A stretch of 64,000 nucleotides of DNA, from the NCBI RefSeq assembly GCF_037325665.1, contig NC_090261.1:31970505-32034504 (forward strand). The letters run 5' to 3'. Below are positions 23,950-35,454 of the stretch, one piece after another. The stretch's first letter is position 1. The number at the start of each line of letters is the position of its first letter. The DNA comes from Littorina saxatilis (lineage: Eukaryota; Mollusca; Gastropoda; Littorinimorpha; Littorinidae). Position numbers and translations under genes: made by a program. The notes beneath the pieces are model-generated. The model was not told the DNA's origin. It searched no databases and saw only the letters and a list, made by a program, of their open reading frames with translations.

Positions 23950-25219
23950 CAGGGATGTCGTTAGGCATCGGACATAGACCGATTTCAAGGCTCAAATGTT
24001 CGATTCACATAGCCGCATTGCGGTCAGATGTCCTATCGTTTTCAACTGAGCGCGGTCATGGTCCGATAAGAACTCCATTCCTTCGGACAGCGTGATATTT
24101 GATAATATTCTTTTCGTGATAGCGCTGAAGTTTTTGGTCGTTTTTACATTTAGTCAAGTTTTGACTAAATGTTTTAACGTAGAGGGGGGAATCGAGACGA
24201 GGGTGTGGTGTATGTGTGTGTGTGAGTGTGTGCGTGTGTGTAGAGCGATTGAGAGTAAACTACTGGACCGATCTTTATGAAATTTGACATGAGAGTTCCT
24301 GGGTATGACATCCCCGGACGTTTTTTCATTTTTTCGATAAATTTTTATGTCTTTGATGACGTCATATCCGGCTTTTTGTAAAAGTTGAGGCAGCACTGTC
24401 ACACCCTCATTTTTCAATCAAATTGATTGAAATTTTGGCCAAGCAATCTTCAACGAAGGCCGGGGTTTGGTATTGCATTTCAGCTTGGTGGCTTAAAAAT
24501 TAATTAATGACTTTGGTCATTAAAAATCTGAAAATTGTAATTAAAATTATTTTTTTATAAAACGATCCAAATTTACGTTCATCTTATTCTTCATCATTTT
24601 CTGATTCCAAAAACATATAAATATGTTATATTCGGATTAAAAACAAGGTCTGAAAATTAAACATATAAAAATTATTATCAAAATCAAATTTCCGAAATCG
24701 ATTTAAAAACACTTTTATCTTATTCCTTGTCGGTTCCTGATTCCAAAAACATATAGATATATGATATGTTTGGATTAAAAACACGCTCAGAAAGTTAAAA
24801 CGAAGAGAGGTACAGAAAAGCGTGCTATCCTTCTCAGCGCAACTACTACCCCGCTCTTCTTGTCAATTTCACTGCCTTTGTCATGAGCGGTGGACTGACG
24901 ATGCTACGAGTATACGGTCTTGCTGAAAAATTGCATTGCGTTCAGTTTCATTCTGTGAGTTCGACAGCTTGACTAAATGTTGTATTTTCGCCTTACGCGA
25001 CTTGTTTTTAGTTTGTTTGTTTCTCTTTTGTGTGTGTCCTGCACACAATGTTGGTGCATATACTGATGCGGTGATATGTGTGTTTGCACATGATAATTTT
25101 GTGTTTTGCACACAATTATAATGTCTGATTAGAATGTCTGAAAGCAGTCAAATGTCCTATTGATTCCCAAGAGCTCAAGACATTTGTCCTTTAGGTATGA
25201 ATTTGTGGCAACATCCCTG
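23950..25219. mobile_element. CAGGG-ended DNA transposon derivative, copy 2 (host of an R1 copy)
   Basis: The ends read CAGGGATGTCG and its near complement (..caacatccctg), flanked on both sides by caatat (23944-23949, 25220-25225). Sub-terminal words atgtcctatcg, aaatgtcctattg and gacatttgtcct match the palindromic words of the element at 12134-13065, so both belong to one family. Removing the R1 insert (24146-25005) leaves about 410 bp. No coding remains. Confidence 0.75.
24146..25005 (+). repeat. R1 family, full-length copy nested in a CAGGG element
   Basis: The complete R1 order is visible: terminal hairpin, tcgagacgaggg, GT microsatellite, gatgacgtcatatccggc, both ccaaaaacatata segments (about 24606 and 24743) and the cgcgacttgt end. 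Flanks belong to the CAGGG element on both sides. Confidence 0.9.
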
Positions 25220-25225
25220 CAATAT

Positions 25226-26626
25226 ATTGCTTTTAACTAGTTTCACAATCAATGGTATTGTCTTAAAACACAACTGCATACAAAAGTTATCATCAACAAC
25301 AAATTACTATTTCCTTAGTTTAGCTGAGAATGAACTAACTGAACAGACTCTAATGTGTTATCCACACTGATTACCTAGCTCAGAACCCTCACTACTAGTA
25401 GTAGGTGTAACGCCTGTGCAATCCCCAATTCAATCTGAATCTTTGAAACAGAACGCTGCGGTCATCCGGACGTAAAGAAACACATTGAAAGTTTACTCAG
25501 ACCGCTACATGCACTCGTCGTGCGCAGTAGCCAAACCCTGACCCTCACAAACATCCCTCCAAAACTGCTGTTTGATTCCGCTGCTTCCACTCTAGCCATT
25601 TTCAAACTCTTCAGCAGCCACTGAATGGCAATGCATTATGCAGACGACTTTTGAGTGCTGGTATCAGTACACAGAATCAGCAAACCTCGTTCCCTTGCGA
25701 TCGCCTGCTTCATCAGTTAAATTCTACAAAGCGAAAATAAAAACACTGACCTTTTTATGAAGATGATGATCAAGCAGACAGGCTGGCGAAGGACATCAAA
25801 CAATGATTGCAAGTATCCGCCTTGATCAAGAAGCTGCCGATCGTCTGACAAAAGCCTGGGAATCAGAGTTCACTCCCTTGACGCTTTGTTCCAAAGGGGC
25901 GTAAACTCATTGGCAGTGCCAGACTCTTTGTCGATGACTGCATTGTCAAAGCAGTGGTGTATTATACCGAAACAAGGCACGCCAGAAAACGCTTCAGCAT
26001 TAAATCAAAAATCTAGGAAATAGCTTCCTCGTACGTGACTGCACCTCAGTGGACTGCACACTGCACGACTAGAGTAAAACAAACCTATGTACGAAGTCTA
26101 AATCTTAACAAGGGAAGCAACACTTGGTATGTGTACAGACCGACGTACTCTCACGACTTGCCTCCCTCAAGATGAAGCTGAAGTTCTGCAGGCAGTTTTT
26201 ATTCTCACACAGAAAACAGAACACATGGCCGCTTACTTTTAGATATATAATTATATATATTTGAGGAAAAAAAAGTTTGCTTCGATGCAGACACTCAGCT
26301 CGTGGGTGAATGCATCAGTCTGTCATAAGACTTAATTGTTTGTCATAATCCTAACCAAACACGGTTAACACTATTGCAAGCAAACCTTCCTGTAAACTCA
26401 CTATACACACTTAAGTCTCATATTCAGTTTGCCCTACCCGCCAAAGCCAGTCAACATCTATAATTACCATTACATGTGATGTGTGGTGCTTTTAACATTC
26501 ACCTGAGAAGGGGTCATAGCAAGGCCGGATGAACAGAGTGAGTGAGGGAGATCTACACGCAGTTTCATTCTTTATATTTATGCTTCTGTAAGAGAGTATG
26601 CCGTTTAGAATTTTTTATTAACTCAG
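25226..26626. other. No gene seen
   Basis: Unique-looking sequence, 25.4-26.2 kb being less AT-rich than its surroundings. Stop codons interrupt all frames and I recognise nothing. A decayed element cannot be excluded. Confidence 0.35.
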
Positions 26627-26640
26627 TTGTGTGTGTGTGT

Positions 26641-26679
<39 letters not shown>

Positions 26680-26744
26680 ATGCGTATGTTTGTGAGTGTG
26701 TATGTGTGCGTCAGTGTTTGTGCGCGCGCGTGTGTGTGTGTGTG

Positions 26745-26778
<34 letters not shown>

Positions 26779-26806
26779 CGGTGTGTGTGTGTACTCTTTG
26801 TGCACA
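26627..26806. repeat. (GT)n microsatellite, interrupted
   Basis: About 180 bp of GT with scattered interruptions. Cys-Val frames over it are artefacts. Confidence 0.95.
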
Positions 26807-26920
26807 CACAAAAAAACACAAAAACACAACAAAACAAATACCAACAACAAAACAGTTGGGATAATTTCAACCATCTTCTCTGAATTTTTTTTGTCTTTTC
26901 CTCTATTTTTCTTTCTTTTT

Positions 26921-27801
26921 ACATTTAGTCAAGTTTTGACTAAATGTTTTAACGTAGAGGGGGGAATCGAGACGAGGGTCGTGGTGTGTATGTGCGTGCG
27001 TGTGTGTGTGCGTGTGTGTGTGTGTCTGTCTGTCTGTGTGTGTGTGTGTGTGTAGAGCGATTCAGACTAAACTACTGGACCGATCTTTATGAAATTTGAC
27101 ATGAGGGTTCCTGGGTATGAAATCCCCATACGTTTTTTTCATTTTTTTGATAAATGTCTTTGATGACGTCATATCCGGAAAGTTGAGGCGGCACTGTCAC
27201 GCCCTCATTTTTCAACCAAATTGGTTGAAATTTTGGTCAAGTAATCTTCGACGAAGCCCGGACTTCGGTATTGCATTTCAGCTGGGTGGCTTAAAAATTA
27301 CTTAATGACTTTGGTCATTAAAAAACTGAAAATTGTAAAAAATATATTTTTTTTATAAAACGATCCAAATTTACATTCATCTTATGCTCCATCATTTGCT
27401 GATTCCAAAAACATATAAATATGTTATATTTGGATTAAAAACAAGCTCTGAAAATTAAATATATAAAAATTAATATGAAAATTAAATTTTCGAAATCAAT
27501 TTAAAAACACTTTCATCTTATTCCTTGTCGGTTCCTGATTCCAAAAACATATAGATATGATATTTTTGGATTAAAAACACGCTCAGAAAGTTAAAACGAA
27601 GAGAGGTACAGAAAAGCGTGCTATCCTTCTCAGCGCAAGTACTACCCCGCTCTTCTTGTCAATTTCACTGCCTTTGCCGTGAGCGGTGGACTGACGATGC
27701 TACGAGTATACGGTCTTGCTGCGTTGCATTGCGTTCAGTTTCATTCTGTGAGTTCGACAGCTACTTGACTAAATGTTGTATTTTCGCCTTACGCGACTTG
27801 T
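26921..27801 (+). repeat. R1 family, full-length copy
   Basis: All landmarks are present, including the 12-bp terminal hairpin, an expanded GT/CTGT microsatellite (26985-27053), the cgtcatatccgg block, both ccaaaaacatata segments and the cgcgacttgt end. Confidence 0.9.
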
Positions 27802-27830
27802 TTATTTGTGGGTGGGATAGGGGGTGGCCC

Positions 27831-27990
27831 GGTGTAATATCCCGTTTAGTCCCCCCTCTGAAAAGGGCCTCCGGGGGACTTTTCAGAGCTAAAAAGGGCC
27901 CCCGGGGGACTTTTTCAGCTCTGAAAAGGTCCACCTTTACCGATCAAGACTCGTTTTCGACTGGCCCCCCTACAGCAATTTTGGCCCCCA
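27831..27990 (+). repeat. R3 C/G-rich repeat, copy 1
   Basis: It begins ggtgtaatatcccgtttagt and contains two ccgggggactttt units able to pair with neighbouring aaaaagggcccccgg, then ctttaccgatcaag, cgttttcgactggcc and tacagcaattttggcccc. The inverse orientation of the same string is found split at about 30465-30496 and 32059-32151. Confidence 0.75.
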
Positions 27991-28041
27991 TCACGTTTTA
28001 AGAGCCTAGATTACCATGCAGTGACAAGAGCCTACTCAGTA

Positions 28042-28407
28042 AAAGCCCTGTCCAGACTTGGCCGCCGTTTTACGCTCTATGCGCCGCAGGCCGTTTTGTG
28101 CGTCGCGCGGGATTTGCCGAGTGGCCACACATCGACGATTCTTTTCACAACGCGGTATCAGTCAAGCGGGTCACCTGACAAGAAGGTTCAGTTGCATTCG
28201 ACTGCCGCGCCGCGAGCAGCTGACGTCATCGCTCTGGTTTGCTCTGATTGGTCAAATTTCCGTCGTTCTATGTCTGTGTCATAGAAATTAGAACACGCGC
28301 TATTCTTCTGCAAATAACGCTTCGCGATCATAGCACGACGCGGTGCGCCGTTTTGAGCATAAGTCAAATGTGGACAGGGTCGGCCGGGAGTGTCTGGACG
28401 GGCCTTA
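28042..28407. mobile_element. Inverted-repeat MITE, ends gccctgtccagact
   Basis: The left end agccctgtccagact is matched inversely by agtgtctggacgggc at the right. The flanking sequence is known uninterrupted: cctactcagtaaagggacgt at about 28937-28956 shows the empty site, whereas here the element lies between cagtaa and taagggacgt. Duplicated TAA or TTAA at the junction would suit PIF/Harbinger, but the junction is ambiguous. GC-rich interior with no credible ORF. Confidence 0.7.
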
Positions 28408-28972
28408 ATTAAGGGACGTAATGCTGTATCTGCATGTTGGGCGCAAAGTAAGAATCCGGGGCAGAGTTGGAATAATCGGGATTTCCCGAAACCTCATTTG
28501 ATTTCCAACAAAGCGCCGCATTTCCGGAAACGAGCTGCCTCGTTCTAGAAATGGCAACCCTTCGACTGGCACAAAAAAAGTATACCCTTTTCACAGGTCA
28601 TGAATAAGGTATATGATTTTTCAGGTCTTATACAGGGGAAGTCTTGAATTGGGGGGTACACTGTGTAACAATTCTCTCAATGACACTCACTCAGCGCATG
28701 CAGCTAGCTAAGTTGCTGCTGTCTCGATCTATTTTGAACACAATGATTTTTTCTCTTCTCAGAGTAGAGTGTTAGTTTGTTACAACAGGCTGAAATCATC
28801 TTTAATTTGAATCAACATTTTGCAACAATCAATCACATCAATATAGCGCACAGACTGACTTGCACATTACGTTTCAACAGAGACATACATTAACCTATGT
28901 CTCTGGTTTCAAGAGCCTAGATTACCATGCAGTGACAAGAGCCTACTCAGTAAAGGGACGTAATGCTTTCTC
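28408..28972. other. Partly duplicated non-coding sequence
   Basis: A 45-bp string beginning agagcctagattaccatgca occurs at about 28001 and again at about 28910. Words such as tttccaacaaagcgc near 28501 match the ends of the 515-bp units to the right. No gene is visible. Confidence 0.5.
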
Positions 28973-30009
28973 TGCAGCCCAGAGAGACTGTGTGAGTTTA
29001 CAGATCTCTGGTTTAATATACAATCAGTTAAGACTGAGTAAAAAATTATTACAATCGATAGTTACTAGTGAAAAGTTATATCGGAACACTCTTGTGTTTT
29101 TGTTGTTGTAAAATGTAAGATCTGAAACGTTAAAAATTAGGTAAAATTGGTGCGTTTTGGTCGTTGAACTGTGTTGTTACAGCCAGCCGAACTCGTTATC
29201 AAAAGTGTTTTGCTTTTCGTAATTCGGTTGGTTTGGTGCGTTATACAATGCATCTGCTTATTCAATACTAAGCATTGATCACTTTAAAACACAAGGATCA
29301 TCATAGGCCATCATGACTTGTATCATTTTATATCGCATTCTAAGAAAGAGCAGAATTCTCACTATGCGCGCGGGCATTTCTAGAACTCGCGTAGCGCAAA
29401 GTTGGAATTCCTACAATGGCGGCCATTGTTGAAAAGTTCCAACAAAGCGCAGGTCATTTCCGGAAAAGCGCCGATGACGAGATGGGTCGCAACATGCAGC
29501 CCAAAGAGACTGTGTGAGTTTAATATATAATCAGTTAAGACTGAGTAAAAAGTTAATAAAATCGATAGTTACCAGTGAAAAGTAACATCGGAACACTCTT
29601 GTTGTGTTTTGGTTGTTGTAAAATGTAAGACATGATCTGAAACGTGAAAAATTACGTTAAATTGGTGCGTTTTGGTCGTCAGTTGAACTGTGTTGTTACA
29701 GCCCGCCGAAGTTATCAAAAGCGTTTTTGCTTTTCGTAATTCGGTTGGTTTGGTGCGTTATAAAAGGCATCTGCTTTTTCAAGACTAAGCATTGATCACT
29801 TTAAAACACAAGGATCATCATAGGCCATCATGACTTGCATCATTTTACATCGCATTCTAAGAAAGAGCAGAATTCTCACTATGCGCGCGGTACATTTCTA
29901 GAATTGCGTAACGCAAAGTTGGAATTCCTACAATGGCGGCCATTGTTGGAATTCCAACAAAGCGCAGGTCATTTCCGGAAAAGCGCCGATGACGAGATGG
30001 GTCGCAACA
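28973..30009 (+). repeat. Two tandem units of about 515-522 bp
   Basis: Unit 1 (28973-29494) and unit 2 (29495-30009) start tgcagccca.agagactgtg and end gatgggtcgcaaca. They differ by small indels and scattered substitutions. Each carries a near-palindromic caatggcggccattg core, next to ttggaattcc words (a perfect ttggaattcc..ggaattccaa pair in unit 2), and an atttccggaaa word. caatggcggc matches the YY1 consensus; function is not shown. No long ORF is conserved between units. Confidence 0.85.
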
Positions 30010-30464
30010 CCCCCTTCCCAGATGGTCTCCCCGTTGAAAAGGTCCTTCCCGCCCCCTTTTTGACTGCGGCTCCGCAGTCCTACATCTTACTTTGGGTGTT
30101 TTATGGGTTTTTTCCCACTTTCATCTCCCACTTTCAACTTCTCAATATAAGTTTTCAGTATCGCGTTTGTAGTTTGCAATTTCAGCAAAGAAGCTGTCGT
30201 CCATCTTGACTGAATCAACTTTAAGTTTAGAACAAAGTGACGTCACTATCCGATGTTCCAAAGGCGTTGCGAAGCGGTCGAAGTCATGGACATGGTCCCC
30301 GAGTATAGATCTATGGGTCGAAGTTCATGTAATTGTTTCTTGACTCAATTTTCTCTCAGTGGACATCTGGCCACGTGATGATACAGTGTAATAACTAGCC
30401 CGAAATTGCTTTGAAAAAAGGGGGGGGGCCTTTTCGGGGGGGGGGGGAGACTATCTGGGATGCG
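30010..30464. other. No gene seen; G-runs
   Basis: Plain sequence to 30410, then runs of 9-15 G at 30419-30480 bordering the split R3 copy. Confidence 0.45.
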
Positions 30465-30496
30465 AGGGGGGGGGGGGGGGCAAAATTGCTGTAGGG

Positions 30497-32058
30497 TGTC
30501 ACGATCGGGTGACAGAGACCAGGAAAGCGTCACTCAGTGGAGTGCCTGTTCTTGGTCGGTTATGATAGAAAGCGCCTGTGCGTGATATTGGACACAGCAG
30601 AGTTTGCTGACAGTGCTCAACGAACACGGATGTTTTGAAACGCACGAGCTTCACAGTGCGGGTTTCTGCTATCATAGGGCTGACGGTTTTTTGCTGACAG
30701 CGCACACGGGATTTTCACGGATTGAGTTTCTCGTGTCTTTTTTCTGCTTGGGGAGGCAGAATTGTGTATAGCTGGACTGGTTTTGTGACAAGGTCAGTCA
30801 CGTGTATTTTGGCTAGGTTGTCTGACAGAGACACGAGTACGGGGCACTTGACACCCAGCGGCAGAAGGGGAAGGATCTAATCCAGTTTCTAGAGTATGAT
30901 GGTTTTTCACCGAATATTATATTCGGCACTCTAGGGGAACTTCCACTGCCACATGTTTTGCTGAGGACAAGTCGTCAACATTCCTTCGTCGGCGATGGCT
31001 TTCGCATAAGGATTCGACAAGGGGTTCTGGAGGTTTTTGGTCACTGTTGACGAACAGAGGCTGTTCCAGGGAGGAGGCGGACTTTGCTTCCATTGAGAGT
31101 TACAATCATAGGCTTTTGAGGTAATAAATCATTATTTAACGCTGTTGATGAGTCTGTGTTGTGGAATGAAATACTCTCTGTTGTTCTTTCCAGGTTAGCG
31201 CATAATTAACTCTCTGTGACGCTAAAATACTAATCTGTATATGGTTTTTGCAGATAGGGAGAGAAGGACGGAAAATGGCTGTTTTGTTGTTGTAAAAAGT
31301 CCGTTTTGTGCAGGCCCACGTGCTCGATGAGATATTTAAAGATGACATGTTTTAAGGTGGTGGGTGAGGGGTAGCTGACATGTTTAGTGCACCGATGCTT
31401 TCTGTTTGCAGCCTTCGATTCGATTCGTTCGATCCGATTCGTTCGTTTCGTGTTCCTGTAACATCTGCACGGCTGACTCTGGCGGGAACTGTTGAGGCTA
31501 CGCTAACCAGGAGACCGGCTAACCAGGAGACCGGCTAACCAGCGGACCGGCTAACCAGCGAACCGGCTAACCAGGGGACCGGCTAACCAGCGAACCGACT
31601 AACCAGCATACCGGCTAAGCAGCAGCAGCAGAGATAAAGCTAAGTGCACCATGTCGTACGCACCCCGTTGACCACCGTTGTCTTTTCGTATCTATGATTT
31701 CATTGGAGTAGTGACAACGTGGGGTGTGTGACACCTGCATGAACTAGAGCTTTTGAACAGAACATTCTCATTTTGACTGTATTTACACGGGTTCAGCGTG
31801 TTACTATAATTTTCTATATACTACTGGCATTTTGTCAGTGACCACGGGTTTTTTACGTGTTGAGAACGTAAAAGGAACATATTTTGAGTGAAGGCTCGAG
31901 GGAGGTGGCGAGTTTATACATAAACAGGCGTCTGAAACTTATACTTTTGTTGACTCTATTTAATTGTATGACTGCGAGAGTGGATCGTGGTGTGGTTAGT
32001 TAATTAGTAGTAATTAACCGGTTCATAATCACCTTAAGTGATATATTGAAGCGTGACA
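30497..32058. mobile_element. Solo LTR of an LTR retrotransposon
   Basis: A fossil of 1562 bp, beginning tgtcacg and ending cgtgaca (perfect 7-bp inverted ends of the TG..CA type), with aggg on both sides (30493-30496, 32059-32062) as a 4-bp target duplication. It sits inside an R3 repeat whose halves resume on each side. No internal coding region accompanies it, so it is best read as a solo LTR left by recombination. The family is undetermined; a 4-bp duplication is common in Gypsy-like elements. Confidence 0.75.
31502..31624 (+). repeat. 16-bp minisatellite inside the solo LTR
   Basis: About 7.7 units of gctaaccagsrraccg in tandem, with variation at two or three positions, ending in a short cag run. 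The period of 16 is not a multiple of three, so it is not a coding repeat. Confidence 0.9.
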
Positions 32059-32151
32059 AGGGGGGCCAATCGAAAACGAGGCTTGATCGGTAAAGGCGGA
32101 CCTTTTTAGAGCTGAAAAAGTCCCCCGGGGACTAAACGGGATACTACACCG

Positions 32152-32707
32152 GCATAGCGGGCATGGTTGAGGGTGGAGACGAGTCTTTTAAAGGTCATTG
32201 TCTACATTTTTATACCGAAATCGCCATTTGACCATTAAAATGCAGAGTCTATTATCTACAAATATCAACACTGAATACACCCCCTTTCGATCAGGAAAGA
32301 CGAAGCCAGTGAAGCCGTTTGAAAATTCATTGTAGTATTCCAGCGTAGTACTCATAGTAGGATATCCTTATTTGGAAAATGCCAAGCGCAAAACTCCTAG
32401 TCTCAAATCCCGTGCATTTTGTGCGTTTAAAAAAAAGCGTGGACAGCGCCGGCTCCAGTGTTAAACTGTTGCTTCACTTGTTTGGGCGTGGCTATAAGCA
32501 TAGTGACATGAATTTGATTGGTCAGTATTTTTAGGCAAAGCACATGTTCTCAGCAAACAGAAAACAAAATATTGGAAGCGTGAGTCACGCTACCCAAAAA
32601 TTAAATCTTTTTTTACATATATTTTTTTTTCTATAACTTTTTTCCCCATGGTTCATTCATCATCTGACATAACTTTTTAGCGAAATCTAACCATAAGATT
32701 ATTGAAG
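32152..32707. other. No gene seen
   Basis: Mixed sequence, T-rich near 32605-32640. Nothing recognised. Confidence 0.4.
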
Positions 32708-33476
32708 ACAAGTCGCGTAAGGCGAAAATACAACATTTAGTCAAGCTGTCGAACTCACAGAATGAAACTGAACGCAATGCAATTTTACCGTATACTCGTA
32801 GCATCGTAAGTCCACCGCTCGTGGCAAAGGCAGTGAAATTGACAAGAAGAGCGGGGTAGTAGTTGCGCTGAGAAGGATAGCACGCTTTTCTGTACCTCTC
32901 TTCGTTTTAACTTTCTGAGCGTGTTTTTAATCCAAACATATCATATCTATATGTTTTTGGAATCAGGAACCGACAAGGAATAAGATGAAAGTGTTTTTAA
33001 ATTGATTTCGAAAATTTCATTTTGATCATAATTTTTATATTTTTAATTTTCAGAGCTTGTTTTTAATCCAAATATAACATATTTATATGTTTTTGGAATC
33101 AGAAAATGATGAAGAATAAGATGAATGCAAATTTGGATCGTTTTATAAAAACAATTTTTTTTTACAATTTTCAGATTTTTAATGACCAAAGTCATTAATT
33201 AATTTTTAAGCCACCAAGCTGAAATGCAATACCGAAGTCCGGCCTTCGTCGAAGATTACTTGGCCAAAATGTCAATCAATTTGCTTGAAAAATGAGGGTG
33301 TGACACTGCCGCCTCAACTTTTACAAAAAGCCGGATATGACGTCATCAAAGGTATTTATCGAAAAAATGAAAAAAACGTCTGGGGATATCATTCCCAGGA
33401 ACTCTCATGTCAAATTTCATAAAGATCGGTCCAGTAGTTTGGTCTGAATCGCTCTACACACACACACGCACATACA

Positions 33477-33510
<34 letters not shown>

Positions 33511-33575
33511 ACGACCCTCGTCTGGATTCCCCCTCTATGTTAAAACATTTAGTCAAAACTTGATTAAAATTAATG
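32708..33575 (-). repeat. R1 family, full-length copy
   Basis: Starts acaagtcgcgtaaggcg, carries both acatatata-type segments, the gccggatatgacgtcatc block and a CA microsatellite (33457-33508), and ends at a slightly eroded terminal hairpin. Confidence 0.9.
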
Positions 33576-33865
33576 TAAAAAGCAAAGTGTAGACGACCAC
33601 CTTTAACAAAGGGATCAGGCTCTAAAAGAGATATTTTTCAGTTTTATCTGTCTTTTTCCTTATCCTAAGCGGAGTAAGCCCCTGTGTTGGTCTTGCAATT
33701 ATTCATAAAATAAACGTATACGAAGGAAACGTTCAATGCTGTTTGGTTTGTTGTTTATATTGTAAGCCCTACCTCTCCTAGCTATCCGGCGTATTCATCA
33801 CTAGGCTGTGTGATCAGTAGTGAGTGCTGCCGGGTATGGTGACGAGACTGAGAGACTTAGAGAAT

Positions 33866-33934
<69 letters not shown>

Positions 33935-34049
33935 AAATCAAATCAAATCAAATCAAATTTTATTTTACGAGGGTTGTGGCATAAGCAATATAAACGAGCT
34001 TCTTTTCAACCAGCCCTCGCCCAGAGAGGGACTATTCTAATCTTGAATA

Positions 34050-34093
<44 letters not shown>

Positions 34094-34489
34094 CGTAAAA
34101 CAATTACAAAAGATAAGCAAGGCAGAAAAACTATTCACATGACTATATACACGTTGTAGGCTATACATACATTCTTGCGTTATGAAACACTGATGCTTTA
34201 TGGACAGATATGATCAATATGAAAATAATCAGAACGAAGTCTTCCATCACTGTGACTTTTCGTAATTTGACATTAAATGTAATGAGGGGTGTTTTTTGAA
34301 AGTATTGAGACTTGTTGGGACTCGAACTGATTCCGGGAGAGAATTCCACAAAACGCTGCCAGAATAAGCTAAACTTGATTTAAAGAGATCTATCCGCGGA
34401 ATGGGGACGTTGAATTTTCGGCTTGGTTTGGCTTTAAATTTTGTAATGAAAGCACTCGGTGCATGGCCGGAAAGGATTTTGTGAAGGAG

Positions 34490-34557
<68 letters not shown>
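33866..34557 (-). mobile_element. LINE 3' fragment lodged in a (GA)n microsatellite
   Basis: GA arrays of about 65 bp lie on both sides (about 33868-33931 and 34492-34556). Between them, read on the minus strand, is the end of a LINE ORF (about 34490 to 34247, with SSLAYSGSVLWNSLPESVR), typical of the extreme C-terminus of CR1/L2-like reverse transcriptase proteins. A 3' UTR with a TA run (34052-34088) and a (tttga)n tail at about 33932-33960 follow. The 5' portion is missing. Matching GA on both sides suggests insertion into, and duplication of, a GA tract. Confidence 0.75.
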
Positions 34558-34558
<1 letters not shown>

Positions 34559-34605
34559 AAGACTGATCTTTAATACATCAGACGAGACACTGAAATGAAA
34601 ATGAC

Positions 34606-34800
34606 AATTTTTCATTTGACGAGGGTAATATAGAATAAGCAGTCACGCCCGAAAGACTCGAGAGAGACTGACTGACAGACAGAGAGAGAACGTGACTGAC
34701 AGAGACCGAGAAGTACACAGCGGAGATAAGCAAACAAGTTTTTGTATTATCTAGCCCTCGCCCATGAAAAGGACAATTCCAAACTACATGTTACTGATAA
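34606..34800. repeat. Second, diverged LINE 3'-UTR-like segment
   Basis: The words ttgacgagggtaatatagaa and ctagccctcgcccatgaaaa correspond to ttacgagggttgtggcataa and ccagccctcgcccagagagg at 33964-34027, so a related 3' end is present, split by about 100 bp of GA-rich sequence. Confidence 0.5.
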
Positions 34801-35221
34801 AACTCGCGAACAGTCTCACCTATCTGTATATATCCAGAACACTTTGTGTTACAATGTAAAACCTTATTGAGACTGAGGCCATGAGGACAAAGACTTCTTT
34901 TAACCATGCTGTTTTTTCCCGCCAAACTTACGTTATGCGCCTGTGGTCTCCCATCAGGGTTCACTAAAATTAGACTCTAGAGGACAAGCGCGTGTTACAA
35001 TTTTGGCGCGTGTCTCGGATAAAGCAAGGCAGCACGATATTCATGACCGCCTGTGACCCGGATCTGCTGACTTGCCAGAACCTGTTTCAAGTGCCTGTGG
35101 CCCATGCAAGTTTGCGCGAAGTCAGCAAGGCGGTGTCAAGACCATCCGATACCTGCAACTATACAGTACTAACTAGATCGCGGCTACCTGCAAATACCAT
35201 TGCATGACCGCACCATAAAAC
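34801..35221. other. No gene seen
   Basis: Non-repetitive sequence upstream of the possible non-coding exon at 35222-35454. No core promoter can be singled out. Confidence 0.3.
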
Positions 35222-35454
35222 AGTCGAGGACTAATCATACTACGCTGAGATCAAGGTCCGGCCACCGTAGTGAAGGGGCCAGCGGTTAGTCAAGCAGTTA
35301 CTCGTTTCGCGCGGTGGAAGAGAAGGCTAGCACGTGGCCCTGTCAGAGACCGGGCAAAGAGCCGCATAAAAAAACGACCGATCTGCAAGTTTCTGGAACT
35401 ACCAGAGGCTGAAAAGTTACTTGCTTCAACTTCGGGCAGCTACTTGATCGAGCA
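35222..35454 (+). other. Possible 5' UTR exon of the 37283-38473 gene
   Basis: A GC-balanced block ends atcgagcag/gtaactg, a fair splice donor. The next plausible acceptor on this strand is aattttacag at 37256-37265, 17 bases before the ATG of the downstream ORF. Joining the two gives a stop in the frame open through the first block, so the block would be untranslated. This is a guess from splice signals only. Confidence 0.25.

Larger units (their letters stand above)
30465..32151 (-). repeat. R3 repeat, copy 2, interrupted by a solo LTR
   Basis: The left part (30465-30496, caaaattgctgtaggg) and right part (32059-32151, ggccaatcgaaaacgag through ggatactacaccgg) together follow the complement of R3 copy 1 with no gap other than the intervening 1562 bp. 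This gives an empty-site picture of the insertion. Confidence 0.7.

Noticed and set aside
26542-27055. Cys-Val-rich frames on both strands
   Set aside because: Translation of GT microsatellites, part of one being inside R1.
27831-32151. The two R3 copies as terminal inverted repeats of a single 4.3-kb transposon
   Set aside because: The right copy is itself split by a solo LTR, and R3 text continues differently past each copy; two independent insertions explain this more simply.
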